64,000 nucleotides of DNA, taken from positions 1,984,001-2,048,000 of the forward strand of contig JAXLXE010000001.1 of assembly GCA_046328115.1 (NCBI GenBank), in the 5' to 3' direction. Shown here in pieces: positions 42,046-50,060 of the stretch (position 1 is the first letter of the stretch; every line of letters starts with the position of its first letter). Origin of the DNA: JAXLXE01 sp046328115. Its GTDB lineage: Bacteria; Chloroflexota; UBA6077; JACCZL01. A program made the position numbers and the translations under genes. The notes under the pieces are model-generated. The model searched no databases and was not told the DNA's origin. It saw only the letters and a program-made list of their open reading frames with translations.

Positions 42046-43617
42046 TCAGAATCGGTTGGGGCGGAGCTCCAGCGGCACCTCGATGAGGCTCGACCGATCC
42101 TGCGCCAGCGCGTCACGCAGCGCCCGGCCGATCTGATCCGGCGAGCTCAACCGCTCAGTTCGCATGCCGAAGGCGTCACCCAGCTTGATGAAGTCCGGAT
42201 TCGCCAGCACGTGGGCGATAGATCCGCCGAAGAGGTCGGCCGTGGTGTCGCGCACGGCGCCGAAGCAGTTGTCATTGCAGACAATGGCGGTGATCTTCAA
42301 GCCGTAGCGCATCATCGTCGCCAGCTCTTGCGGGTTGTACATGAAGGCGCCGTCACCGGCGATCACCACAACCTCCCGCTCCGGCGCGGCCATCTTCGCG
42401 CCCAGCGCCGCCGGCAGCGCATAGCCCAGCGTGCCGGTGCCGTTGCCGAATCCGAACCTGAAAGAGCGGCCCTGGTAGGCCACCAGCAGGCGGAAGATCC
42501 AGAGGCCCACCATGCTGTCCGTGAAGAACAGGACGTCGCGGGGCAGGCCCTGATGGAGCTCCTGGAAGAAGGTGAACGCCCACGGGACTCGCTGATCGCA
42601 GTAGCGCCACGGCCCCTGGCGGATCTCCTCCAGCCGGGCGGCGCTCACGCTCTCCGTGGCGCGGTCCTTCACCTCGTCCGCCAGGCGAGCCAGGATGTCG
42701 CCCACGTGGCCGGCCAGCGCCAGCCGATGCGAGCCTCCGCGCTGCTCGTCGTCGTCCCAGTCCACGTGGATGAGCTGGCTGGCGAGTTGATCCGCCGAGC
42801 GACCGCCTGTAGCCGGCCCCTCGCGGGGTCCGATCGCCAGCACCACGTCCGCCTCGCGCAACAGATCGTCGCCGAGCGTACCGGGGCTCCAGGAGTGACT
42901 CAGGGCCAGCGGGTGATCCTCGCTCAGCGCCCCCTTGCCGTTGTAGTGGACGAAGACTGGCGCTTTGAGTCGCTCGGCCAGCCGCCGCAGACTCGCCTCC
43001 GCGCCAGACGCGATGACTGGGCGCCCGGCCACGATCACCGGCCGCTGGGCTCGGGAGAGCAGGGAGGCCGCCTCGCCGATGTCGCGATCGGACGGCATCA
43101 CCCGCGCCAGCTTCGGCGGCGCCAGGCCGCGACCGGGCGCCGGACCAGCCAGAATCTCCGCCGGGACCTCCAGCGCCGCACCGGCCGGTCGGCCCTGCTC
43201 CAGGCTGTCCATCAACCGGTGGATTGCCGGGCGGATCTGATCGGCGGAGCCGGCCCGCTCGTAGTACCGCGCGGTGGAGCGGAGCACGTCGCGGTGGCCG
43301 GGGTCCTCCTCCACGATGAACAGATAGCGCTCGCTGTCCAGGGTGGCCTGGAGGATGCAGGTGGACGAGTTGGTGAGCCCTGCCTGAGGGACACTGGTAC
43401 CGATGGCGACCTTGTTGGTCACCCAGGACCAGCCATCGGCCAGGAAGCCAATCCCTTGCTCGTTCCGCCCAACCACCGGCTGGATCGCCGGGACCTCGTT
43501 CAACGCCCCATAGATCGGGTAGGCACCGTGGCCCGGCACGCCAAACAGGTGCTGGATGCCTCGCTCCACCAGGGTGTCCACCACCTCGCGGGCGCCGTTT
43601 CTCACGCTCTCGGCCAC
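42046..43617 (-). CDS. Thiamine-diphosphate-dependent enzyme (acetolactate synthase / benzoylformate decarboxylase family)
   Basis: A 523-residue ThDP enzyme. GTG 43617 is fixed by GAGGAG seven bases upstream. Three domains: N-terminal PYR domain with the catalytic Glu in VVGRNEQGIGFLADG, central binding domain (RPVIVAGRPVIASGA), and C-terminal PP domain with VVVIAGDGAFMYNPQEL...CNDN (GDG-x-NDN metal motif). It could act as an acetolactate synthase-like carboligase, a 2-oxoacid decarboxylase or a sulfopyruvate-type decarboxylase; no small regulatory subunit is adjacent. The promoter region at 43618-43762 is rich in repeats and shared with the divergent toxin-like gene. Confidence 0.88.
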   Translation of the reverse strand: MAESVRNGAREVVDTLVERGIQHLFGVPGHGAYPIYGALNEVPAIQPVVGRNEQGIGFLADGWSWVTNKVAIGTSVPQAGLTNSSTCILQATLDSERYLFIVEEDPGHRDVLRSTARYYERAGSADQIRPAIHRLMDSLEQGRPAGAALEVPAEILAGPAPGRGLAPPKLARVMPSDRDIGEAASLLSRAQRPVIVAGRPVIASGAEASLRRLAERLKAPVFVHYNGKGALSEDHPLALSHSWSPGTLGDDLLREADVVLAIGPREGPATGGRSADQLASQLIHVDWDDDEQRGGSHRLALAGHVGDILARLADEVKDRATESVSAARLEEIRQGPWRYCDQRVPWAFTFFQELHQGLPRDVLFFTDSMVGLWIFRLLVAYQGRSFRFGFGNGTGTLGYALPAALGAKMAAPEREVVVIAGDGAFMYNPQELATMMRYGLKITAIVCNDNCFGAVRDTTADLFGGSIAHVLANPDFIKLGDAFGMRTERLSSPDQIGRALRDALAQDRSSLIEVPLELRPNRF

Positions 43618-43639
43618 GTGCCATCTCCTCAGACTGTGC

Positions 43640-43681
43640 TTGGGGAGCCCCTCTGGTTGGGGAGCCCGCTGCTTGGGGAGC
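43640..43681. repeat. Three direct repeats of TTGGGGAGC
   Basis: Perfect copies at 43640-43648, 43657-43665 and 43673-43681, spaced 17 and 16 bases apart, about 1.5 helical turns. They lie in the divergent control region between the ThDP enzyme gene and the toxin-like gene. Confidence 0.6.
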
Positions 43682-43692
43682 AAGGATGCTGC

Positions 43693-43708
43693 ACGGACGG
43701 CCGTCCGT
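43693..43708. promoter_or_regulatory. 16-bp perfect palindrome, candidate operator
   Basis: ACGGACGGCCGTCCGT is a perfect palindrome 55 bases before the toxin-like ATG and 76 before the ThDP enzyme start. Its form resembles TetR-family operators; no TetR gene is seen in the window. Confidence 0.5.
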
Positions 43709-43750
43709 CAAACCACCGGTGCAAGCCGGCGAGTCCGCGGTCGTCGCTGG

Positions 43751-43756
43751 TATGCT
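43751..43756 (+). promoter_or_regulatory. Candidate -10 box of a leaderless transcript
   Basis: TATGCT is followed by six bases and then the ATG at 43763, so the transcript may start at the ATG itself. No Shine-Dalgarno better than GGGG is seen. Confidence 0.35.
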
Positions 43757-43762
43757 CGGGGT

Positions 43763-44329
43763 ATGCAAAAAAACCTGATGCTGGCGGTGGCCGCGTTCAC
43801 GGCCCTGTTGGTGATCGCGGCCCTGGCCATCTACACCGCGCGGGACTTGATGCCGCGTCCGGCCACGACCGGCCCGGCCACGGCGGCCGTGCAGCCCGAG
43901 CCGAAACCGGCCGCGCCAGGACAGCCCAAGCCGACCGCCGCCGCGCCAGCCGCTGCGAAACCCGCGGTCCCGCCGAAGCCGCAGGGCAAGCCAGCCGGTG
44001 CGTCGGCGGCGGGCGACGTGGATCGCGAGCGATTCGCCCAGGCTACCTGGGCTCCAGGACAGCTCCAGTCCCACTTCGAGAAACACGGTGACGAGGGGCC
44101 GTATCCCACGGTTGCCGCGTACGACGATGCGGCCAGAGCCACGATCCGCGCCGGCACCCACTTCACGTACGTGGACCGCGAGTCCGACGCGACGCGCCAT
44201 GGCTTCTACGATCGGGCGAACAACCGCTTCGTCGGCATGACGGAGAACGGCTCGCGGATCACCACCAGCTTTCGACCGGATCGAGGCGAACAGTACGTGC
44301 GCAACCTCGAACGCTCCACGTATCGATGA
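43763..44329 (+). CDS. Membrane-anchored protein with a C-terminal RNase-toxin-like (colicin D/barnase, BECR) domain
   Basis: A 188-residue protein: an N-terminal membrane segment (LMLAVAAFTALLVIAALAIY, residues 5-24), a Pro/Ala/Lys linker (about 30-85), and a ~95-residue domain. The domain reads QSHFEKHGDEGPYPTVAAYD at its start, then HGFYDRANNRFVGMTENG and ITTSFRPDRGEQYVRNL. The HFxKHG opening and the YDxxxNxF...G.I.T.FRP ending match the layout of RNase-type toxin domains found at the C-termini of polymorphic toxins. I infer a secreted or surface-tethered nuclease-like effector; without a structure this is tentative. Followed by a 95-residue gene. Confidence 0.6.
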   Translation: MQKNLMLAVAAFTALLVIAALAIYTARDLMPRPATTGPATAAVQPEPKPAAPGQPKPTAAAPAAAKPAVPPKPQGKPAGASAAGDVDRERFAQATWAPGQLQSHFEKHGDEGPYPTVAAYDDAARATIRAGTHFTYVDRESDATRHGFYDRANNRFVGMTENGSRITTSFRPDRGEQYVRNLERSTYR

Positions 44330-44353
44330 CCCTGAACCGATGACACCCAGACG

Positions 44354-44641
44354 ATGACATCCGAGGCGCGCGCCATTCACGAGCTTCTCTCGCGCCGCGG
44401 TGTGGGTCGGCGTGAGCTGTTCCTGACCCAGCGCGAGGGCAAGTCGCTACCGGGCGGGCTGGAATCCGTCTCGGGCTTCTGCCTGGAGGCGGGCGGACAC
44501 GTGTATGGGTTCTGGCTGACCTGGAACGACGGAGCTGGCCGGCTAGACCTGGCACCGTTCTATCGCGTGGACCAACCGGAGCGGCGGTTCGGCGAGGAGC
44601 CGGAGCTCGCGCGGGCGCGGGCTCGGCTCTCCACCGGCTAG
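44354..44641 (+). CDS. Small protein of unknown function downstream of the toxin-like gene
   Basis: A 95-residue soluble protein, 24 bases after the toxin-like gene on the same strand; its stop overlaps the convergent SDR gene by four bases. It has an N-terminal basic helix (AIHELLSRRGVGRRELFL) and a compact part GGHVYGFWLTWNDGAGRLDLAP. I recognise no family. Position and size would suit an immunity partner, but that is inference only. Confidence 0.5.
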   Translation: MTSEARAIHELLSRRGVGRRELFLTQREGKSLPGGLESVSGFCLEAGGHVYGFWLTWNDGAGRLDLAPFYRVDQPERRFGEEPELARARARLSTG

Positions 44642-45432
44642 CGCGCGCTCCAGCCCCCATCCACGGTCAGCATGAGCCCGTTCACGTAGGACGCGCCGCT
44701 CGACGCCAGGAAGGCGGCGCACGCGGCGACCTCATCCACGGTTCCACGGCGTGCGAGCGGGACGACCCGGGCAATGGCCTCCTGGCTCGTGCCAATGCCC
44801 ACATTTGCCATATCCGGCGCGGAGGCACCCAGGATGTCCATGGAGTTGGACCGCAGACTCGTCTGGATAGGCCCAGGGCAGATGGCATTGCAGGTGATCC
44901 CCAGCGGGCCGTGGGTGGTGGCGATGCGGCGGGTGAGACCCACCACGCCGTGCTTGGCAGCCACGTAGGCGGCTCCGCCGCCATCGCCCACCAGGCCGGC
45001 CGCGGAGGCAATGTTGATGATCCGCCCGCCACCCCGCGGCATCAGCTCGGCCAGCGCGCGCTTGCAGCCGTGGAAGACGCCGGTCAGATTGATCGCGATC
45101 ACCCGCTCCCACAAGTCGATCGGCTGCTCATCTGCCGGCAGGTAGCCGTCCAGGATGCCGGCCGCGTTCACCACGATCCCCAGGGCTCCCAGGTTGCTCA
45201 CGGTGCGGCCGATGGCGGAGTCCACATCTGCCCAGGAGCTCGTGTCCCCATCCGTTGACCACGCGTGACCCCCGGCTGAAGTAATGGCCTCAGCCGTCTC
45301 GCTAGCAGCGGCGCCGTTGAGATCCATCAGTCCCACAGGCGCGCCAGCCGCTGCCAGCGCGGTTGCAATTGCGCGACCAATGCCGGATCCGGCCCCGGTG
45401 ACGAACGCCGACCCGTCGACGAGATCCCCCAT
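44638..45432 (-). CDS. Short-chain dehydrogenase/reductase
   Basis: A 264-residue classical SDR. Cofactor motif VTGAGSGIGRAIA, the Asp in GLMDLNG suggesting NAD preference, NAAG, Ser in INIASAAGLV, and the YVAAK catalytic Tyr/Lys pair. The C-terminal ASYVNGLMLTVDGGW is typical of the FabG-like group. The likely job is oxidation or reduction of a sugar or hydroxy-acid; the sugar isomerase gene upstream is divergent and may share regulation. Confidence 0.93.
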   Translation of the reverse strand: MGDLVDGSAFVTGAGSGIGRAIATALAAAGAPVGLMDLNGAAASETAEAITSAGGHAWSTDGDTSSWADVDSAIGRTVSNLGALGIVVNAAGILDGYLPADEQPIDLWERVIAINLTGVFHGCKRALAELMPRGGGRIINIASAAGLVGDGGGAAYVAAKHGVVGLTRRIATTHGPLGITCNAICPGPIQTSLRSNSMDILGASAPDMANVGIGTSQEAIARVVPLARRGTVDEVAACAAFLASSGASYVNGLMLTVDGGWSAR

Positions 45433-45445
45433 ATTCCGGTCTCCT

Positions 45446-45478
45446 CTGACAATTACTGCGGGTTGCCAGTACTATAGT
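45446..45478 (+). promoter_or_regulatory. Promoter of the sugar isomerase gene
   Basis: CTGACA (45446-45451) and TACTAT (45470-45475) are 18 bases apart; TATAGT at 45473-45478 is an overlapping alternative -10. It lies about 60 bases before the TTG start. Confidence 0.5.
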
Positions 45479-45538
45479 GCGACGCTCCGTTGGGTGGTCG
45501 CAGGGGGGAGACTGCCGATCCCGTGTGGAGGACTGGTC

Positions 45539-46345
45539 TTGGCTCGCTTTCCCCTGGCACTGCACACCTGGACACTCGAGAGCACCACGCTCTTCGATCA
45601 GCTCGAGATCGCCCCCCGCACCGGGTGGGAGGCCTTGGAGCTTCGCCGGGTGGATTTCACCCGCGCCTTGGAGCGTGGGAAGACCGCGGAGGACGTGATC
45701 GCGGCGGTGCGCGCTTGCGGTCTCCCTGTGGCGGCGGTGGGTGTGGAGCCGGGCTGGCTGTTCGCGGAGGGCGCAGAGCTCAGACGACTCCTGAGCGTGT
45801 TCGACGAGCAGTGCGGCCACGCGGAGAAGCTGGGGGCACCCATCGCCATGACGGCGGTGGGAGCAGAGACTGACAACACCAGCGGACTCGCGCAGCGCGT
45901 GCGGGAAGTCGGCGACATCGCCCGGCGCCACGGTTTGACGGTGGCACTCGAGTTCAACTCCCAGATCAAGCACATCAACACGATTGACCGCGCTCGCGAC
46001 CTCCTCCGCGAGGCCAACCATCCGTCGGTGGGCCTGCTGGTGGATACCTATCACATGCAGCGGAGCGGGAGCGGCGATCCGTCGTGCTACACGGCTATCC
46101 CTGGCTCAGAGATCGCCTACGTCCAGTTCAGCGACGTGCCGGCCGCCACCACGCCCGGTCAGATCCTCGACCGGCTGCCAGCCGGACACGGGGTAATCCC
46201 GTTCCGGGCGATCTTCGATGCCGTTGCCCAGACGGGCTACAGCGGCTACCTGAGCTACGAGGCGCCAAACGCGGAGGCGTGGAAGCGCGACGCGGACATC
46301 GTAGCGCGCGAGGCACTCGATGCCGCCCGGAGCTTCATGTCCTAG
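45539..46345 (+). CDS. Sugar phosphate isomerase/epimerase (xylose isomerase-like TIM barrel)
   Basis: A 268-residue protein of the AP-endonuclease-2/xylose isomerase-like barrel family (IolE/IolI group). TTG 45539 has GGAGG seven bases upstream, which decides it. Metal-site landmarks: VALEFNS (Glu), VGLLVDTYHMQRSG (Asp, His) and GYLSYEAPN (Glu). These proteins isomerise or dehydrate cyclitols and sugars; the exact substrate is unknown. Confidence 0.85.
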   Translation: MARFPLALHTWTLESTTLFDQLEIAPRTGWEALELRRVDFTRALERGKTAEDVIAAVRACGLPVAAVGVEPGWLFAEGAELRRLLSVFDEQCGHAEKLGAPIAMTAVGAETDNTSGLAQRVREVGDIARRHGLTVALEFNSQIKHINTIDRARDLLREANHPSVGLLVDTYHMQRSGSGDPSCYTAIPGSEIAYVQFSDVPAATTPGQILDRLPAGHGVIPFRAIFDAVAQTGYSGYLSYEAPNAEAWKRDADIVAREALDAARSFMS

Positions 46346-46360
46346 CGCCCTGCCGGCGCG

Positions 46361-47965
46361 CTAGGGATTCCCTGGCTTGGGGAAGATACCGGGCCGTCCG
46401 GGGCCGGGCCCAGGGCCGTCCGGTCGCGGCGTGGGCGGATTCGCCTGGAGCGTCGCCAGGATCGGCTTGTTGGCGGGCGGCGGTTGGCGCGTGGGTTCCG
46501 TCGGCGGCTGCTGGGGTTGTGGCTGGGGACCCTGGGCCGGCGGGGGTGGTTGTGATTGTCCTGGTGGCGGCCCCTGGGGTTGTCCGGGCGGTGGGCCAGC
46601 GGGCTGCGATTGGGGCGGGGGAGACGGCGGCGTGGTTGGAACCGGAGGCGGCTCAGGCTTTGGCACCGGTTGGGCAGCCGGCGGAACCTGGGCCGGTTTC
46701 GGCGCGACCTGTTCCGGCTTAGGCTGCGGGGGCTGAGGCACCGCGGTGGGAGGGGGCGGCGGCGCGGCCGTCGCCTGGGCGGGTGGAGGCGAGGTGGGGT
46801 TAGGCTTGGCCTGGGACGGAGCTTGCACCGGGACGGTCGTTGGTTTGGGTTCGACCTGCCCGGCCGGCGCCTCCCGGCCCTCACCGCCGAGCAACGGGCG
46901 GAGGATGCTCTGCGGCCTGCGCCATTCGAAGATCGCGCACCGTCCGACACCAAGCGTCGTGCCGACGATGGCCGCGCCGATCAGCACCTTGCGGAAGAAG
47001 CGGCGTCGGCCCTTCTTCGGCTCTTTCGGCAGGACGGTTCGGCCGACGGGATCGATCACCGTGGGCTCCGGGGAGGCAACCGGTGGTGGCGTGACCGCGG
47101 GCCGCCGCAGGACGTTGGTGGCGGCCTCCGGCGGCAGCGGCTTGATGGCACCGTCCAAGGCGGCGCCGGCCGCGGACATCATCTCCTGGCCGGTCTGGAA
47201 GCGCTGCGCGGGGTCCTTGGCCAGCGCGCGCTTGAGCACAGCGTCCAGGGCCGGCGCGACCGACGGTTCGAACAGTCGAAGCGATGGCGGATCCTGGTAC
47301 GCGTGCGCCATCAGCACGGCGGGCGTGCTGTCCGCCTGGAACGGCACGGCGCCGGCCAGCATCTCGTAGAGCACCACGGCCAGCGAGTAGAGATCGGCCC
47401 GACCATCCACCGTCTGACCCAGTGCCTGCTCTGGAGACATGTAGACGGGCGTCCCCACGATGCCGCCGCTGACGGTGAGGCGCTCGCTGGCGGCCGCGTG
47501 GGCGATGCCGAAGTCCGTGAGCGTGGCGCGATCGTCCGGGCCGACGATCACGTTCGCCGGCTTCACGTCGCGGTGGATAACGCCGCGCTCGTGCGCGTGG
47601 TCCAGCGCGGCGGCCACCTGGGTGATGAGCTGGACGGCCCGTCGGGCGTCCATGGGGCGGTCGTCCTCCATCACCGTGGCCAGGCTGCGCCCCTCCAGGA
47701 ACTCCATGACCAGGTAGTGCAGCCCGTCCTGCACGCCGACGTCATAGATGGCCACGATCCCGGGGTGGCGCAGGGCGGCGACCGTACGTGCCTCGCGGCG
47801 GAAGCGCTCGATGAACGCCTCTGTGGCCCCGAGAAACGGCGGGAGCACCTTCACGGCAACGACGCGACCGAGATCCTCGTCCGTCGCGCGGAATACCTGC
47901 CCCATGCCGCCGCGGCCGACCTCCGCCTCGATGCGGTACCGACCCAGCCTCTTCCCTGGCTCCAC
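46361..47965 (-). CDS. Membrane Ser/Thr protein kinase (PknB-like) with a proline-rich extracellular tail
   Basis: About 534 residues from GTG 47965; GTG/ATG at 48025/48022 are alternatives and none has a clear ribosome site. The kinase domain (about 8-270) is complete: GRGGMGQVF, VAVKVL, VIHRDVKPANV, TDFGIAHA and GTPVYMSPEQALG. A membrane segment (VLIGAAIVGTTLGVGRCAIF) follows at about 350. The remaining ~170 residues are Pro/Gln/Ala repeats (QPPPPAQGPQ and similar) with no PASTA or other sensor domain. It should signal from the envelope to cytosolic targets; what it senses is unclear. Confidence 0.88.
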   Translation of the reverse strand: MEPGKRLGRYRIEAEVGRGGMGQVFRATDEDLGRVVAVKVLPPFLGATEAFIERFRREARTVAALRHPGIVAIYDVGVQDGLHYLVMEFLEGRSLATVMEDDRPMDARRAVQLITQVAAALDHAHERGVIHRDVKPANVIVGPDDRATLTDFGIAHAAASERLTVSGGIVGTPVYMSPEQALGQTVDGRADLYSLAVVLYEMLAGAVPFQADSTPAVLMAHAYQDPPSLRLFEPSVAPALDAVLKRALAKDPAQRFQTGQEMMSAAGAALDGAIKPLPPEAATNVLRRPAVTPPPVASPEPTVIDPVGRTVLPKEPKKGRRRFFRKVLIGAAIVGTTLGVGRCAIFEWRRPQSILRPLLGGEGREAPAGQVEPKPTTVPVQAPSQAKPNPTSPPPAQATAAPPPPPTAVPQPPQPKPEQVAPKPAQVPPAAQPVPKPEPPPVPTTPPSPPPQSQPAGPPPGQPQGPPPGQSQPPPPAQGPQPQPQQPPTEPTRQPPPANKPILATLQANPPTPRPDGPGPGPGRPGIFPKPGNP

Positions 47966-48137
47966 GCGGACATTGTACGTTTGGCCGGCGCGGTCGGCCC
48001 TCGGCGGATGGCAACGGTGCATCACGAATGGACGCTGGATGATCGCGACCCTTCGCGCCCACTATCCTGACCGCGAAGCGAACCGCCCAGCGAGCCCCTG
48101 TCAGAAACACGACCAGACCCAGAGACGGAGGAATGCC

Positions 48138-50048
48138 GTGACCGTTCCCACGGATGGCGAGGCAGACGCGACACCGATAACGCGGACCCGGAACCGCGCC
48201 ATGCGAGACGCGCTCCCGTTCCATGAGACCCAGGACTTCGAGGATGCACGACGTGGCTTCCTGGGCACCTGGCCAGAGGCGGAGATCCGCCACGCCGATG
48301 GGCGGGTGGTGTGGAGCCTGGCGGACGAGCCATTCATGGACAGCGACGAAGCGCCGGACACCGTCAATCCCAGCCTGTGGCGCCAGGCTCAACTCAACAA
48401 GCTCCACGGTCTGTTCAAGGTCACGGACGGGATCTACCAGGTGCGGGGCTTCGATGCCTCGAATATGACGGTGATCGAAGGAAATCGCGGGGTGATCGTC
48501 ATCGACCCGATGATCTCGATCGAGACGGCCGCGGCCGGCCTGGCGCTGTACCGCCACCACCGCGGCGAGCGGCCGGTCACGGCCGTGATCATCACCCACT
48601 GCCACGTGGACCACTACGGCGGAATCCGCGGGGTCGTTACCGAGGATGACGTGCGATCGGGGAGACTCGACGTCATCGCCCCAGATCAGTTCATGGAGAC
48701 GGTGGTCGCGGAGAGCGTGCTCCCCGGCCCGGCGCGAAACCGGCGACAGCAGTACCAGTTCGGCACGCTGCTCCCCCGGGGACCGCGGGGGCAGGTAGAC
48801 ATCGGCATGGCGAAAACGCTGTCGCGGGGGACGATCTCGCTGATCCCGCCGACACACTCCATCACCGACCCGATAGAACGGCACACCATCGACGACGTGG
48901 AGATCGTCTTCCAGTTGGCGCCCCAAACCGAGGCGCCCGCGGAGATGCACATGTTCTACCCGGCGTTCCGAGCGCTCAATCTGGCCGAGAACGCCACGCA
49001 CACCATGCACAATGTCTATCCGATCCGCGGCGCCGAAGTGCGCGACGCCAATCGCTGGGCGCAGTACCTGAATGAGGCCCTGGACCGGTTCGGCTCTGAC
49101 GCGGACGTGGCCTTCGCACAGCACCAGTGGCCGGTCTGGGGCAACAACCGGGTCCGTGACTTCTTGAGCAAGCAGCGCGACGCGTACAAGTACCTGCACG
49201 ATCAGACGCTACGGCTGATGAACCACGGGTACACCGCGGACGAGATCGCCGACCGGCTGGCGCTGCCGAAGAGCCTGGAGCAGGTCTGGCACGTGCGTGG
49301 CTACTACGGGACGTTCAGCCACAACGCAAAGTCGGTCTATCAGAAGTACCTGGGGTGGTACGACGCGAATCCGGCACATCTCGATCCTCTGCCACCCGGG
49401 GAGCGCGGCCGCAAGTACGTGGAGTACATGGGGGGCGCAACGGCGGTCATCGAGCGGGCGCGCCGGGACTTCGTACAGGGCGAGTATCGGTTCGTGGCGG
49501 AGGCGATGAGCCACGTGGTGTTCGCCGATCCATCCAACGCGGACGCGCGCGCCCTGGCAGCCAACGCGCTGGAGCAGCTTGGCTACGCGGCAGAGTCTGG
49601 CACCTGGCGCAACGCGTATCTCACTGGCGCCATGGAGCTTCGGCGGGGCACCGTGGCCCCCGCCGGCCGAGCGCTCCCCAACCCGCACACGTTCCGCGCG
49701 ATGAGCCTGGACAGCGTGTTCGACTACCTGGGCGTACGGCTGGACGGGGAGAAGGCAGACGGACGGGCCGTGGTGATCAACTGGGCGTTCACTGACGAGG
49801 GACGCAGCTACGTGACCACGCTGAGCAACTCGGCTTTGACCTTCCTCGCGGACCGAGCGAGCGACGAGGCAGACGCCACCGTGACGCTGGACCGGGAGGC
49901 GCTGGCCCAGATCCTGCTGCACCAGAAACCCGTCGACGACGCGCTACGCGAGGGAATAATCCGGATCGAGGGTGACGCAACGAAGCTGCAAGACCTCCTG
50001 GATCTCCTGGATGAGTTCAGCCAGGCATTCGCCATCATCGAGCCGTGA
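48138..50048 (+). CDS. Linear alkylsulfatase (SdsA/BDS1 type, metallo-beta-lactamase fold)
   Basis: Hydrolyses alkyl sulfates by a zinc MBL mechanism. GTG 48138 has GGAGG six bases upstream and gives 636 residues; the frame is open for 390 bases further upstream but that overlaps the kinase gene. Metal motif TAVIITHCHVDHYGGIRGV, and EMHMFYPAFRALNLAENATH with later metal residues, match the family. After the MBL domain come the helical dimerisation domain (YTADEIADRLALPKSLEQ; YRFVAEAMSHVVFADPSNAD) and a C-terminal SCP2-like lipid-binding domain (from about residue 520). No signal peptide is seen, unlike secreted SdsA1. Confidence 0.9.
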   Translation: MTVPTDGEADATPITRTRNRAMRDALPFHETQDFEDARRGFLGTWPEAEIRHADGRVVWSLADEPFMDSDEAPDTVNPSLWRQAQLNKLHGLFKVTDGIYQVRGFDASNMTVIEGNRGVIVIDPMISIETAAAGLALYRHHRGERPVTAVIITHCHVDHYGGIRGVVTEDDVRSGRLDVIAPDQFMETVVAESVLPGPARNRRQQYQFGTLLPRGPRGQVDIGMAKTLSRGTISLIPPTHSITDPIERHTIDDVEIVFQLAPQTEAPAEMHMFYPAFRALNLAENATHTMHNVYPIRGAEVRDANRWAQYLNEALDRFGSDADVAFAQHQWPVWGNNRVRDFLSKQRDAYKYLHDQTLRLMNHGYTADEIADRLALPKSLEQVWHVRGYYGTFSHNAKSVYQKYLGWYDANPAHLDPLPPGERGRKYVEYMGGATAVIERARRDFVQGEYRFVAEAMSHVVFADPSNADARALAANALEQLGYAAESGTWRNAYLTGAMELRRGTVAPAGRALPNPHTFRAMSLDSVFDYLGVRLDGEKADGRAVVINWAFTDEGRSYVTTLSNSALTFLADRASDEADATVTLDREALAQILLHQKPVDDALREGIIRIEGDATKLQDLLDLLDEFSQAFAIIEP

Positions 50049-50060
50049 CCCGCGGGGAAG

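Noticed and set aside
42353..44380. A 675-codon minus-strand frame covering part of the ThDP enzyme and the toxin-like gene
   Set aside because: It is out of frame with the ThDP enzyme and antisense to the toxin-like gene; Gly/Arg-rich shadow.
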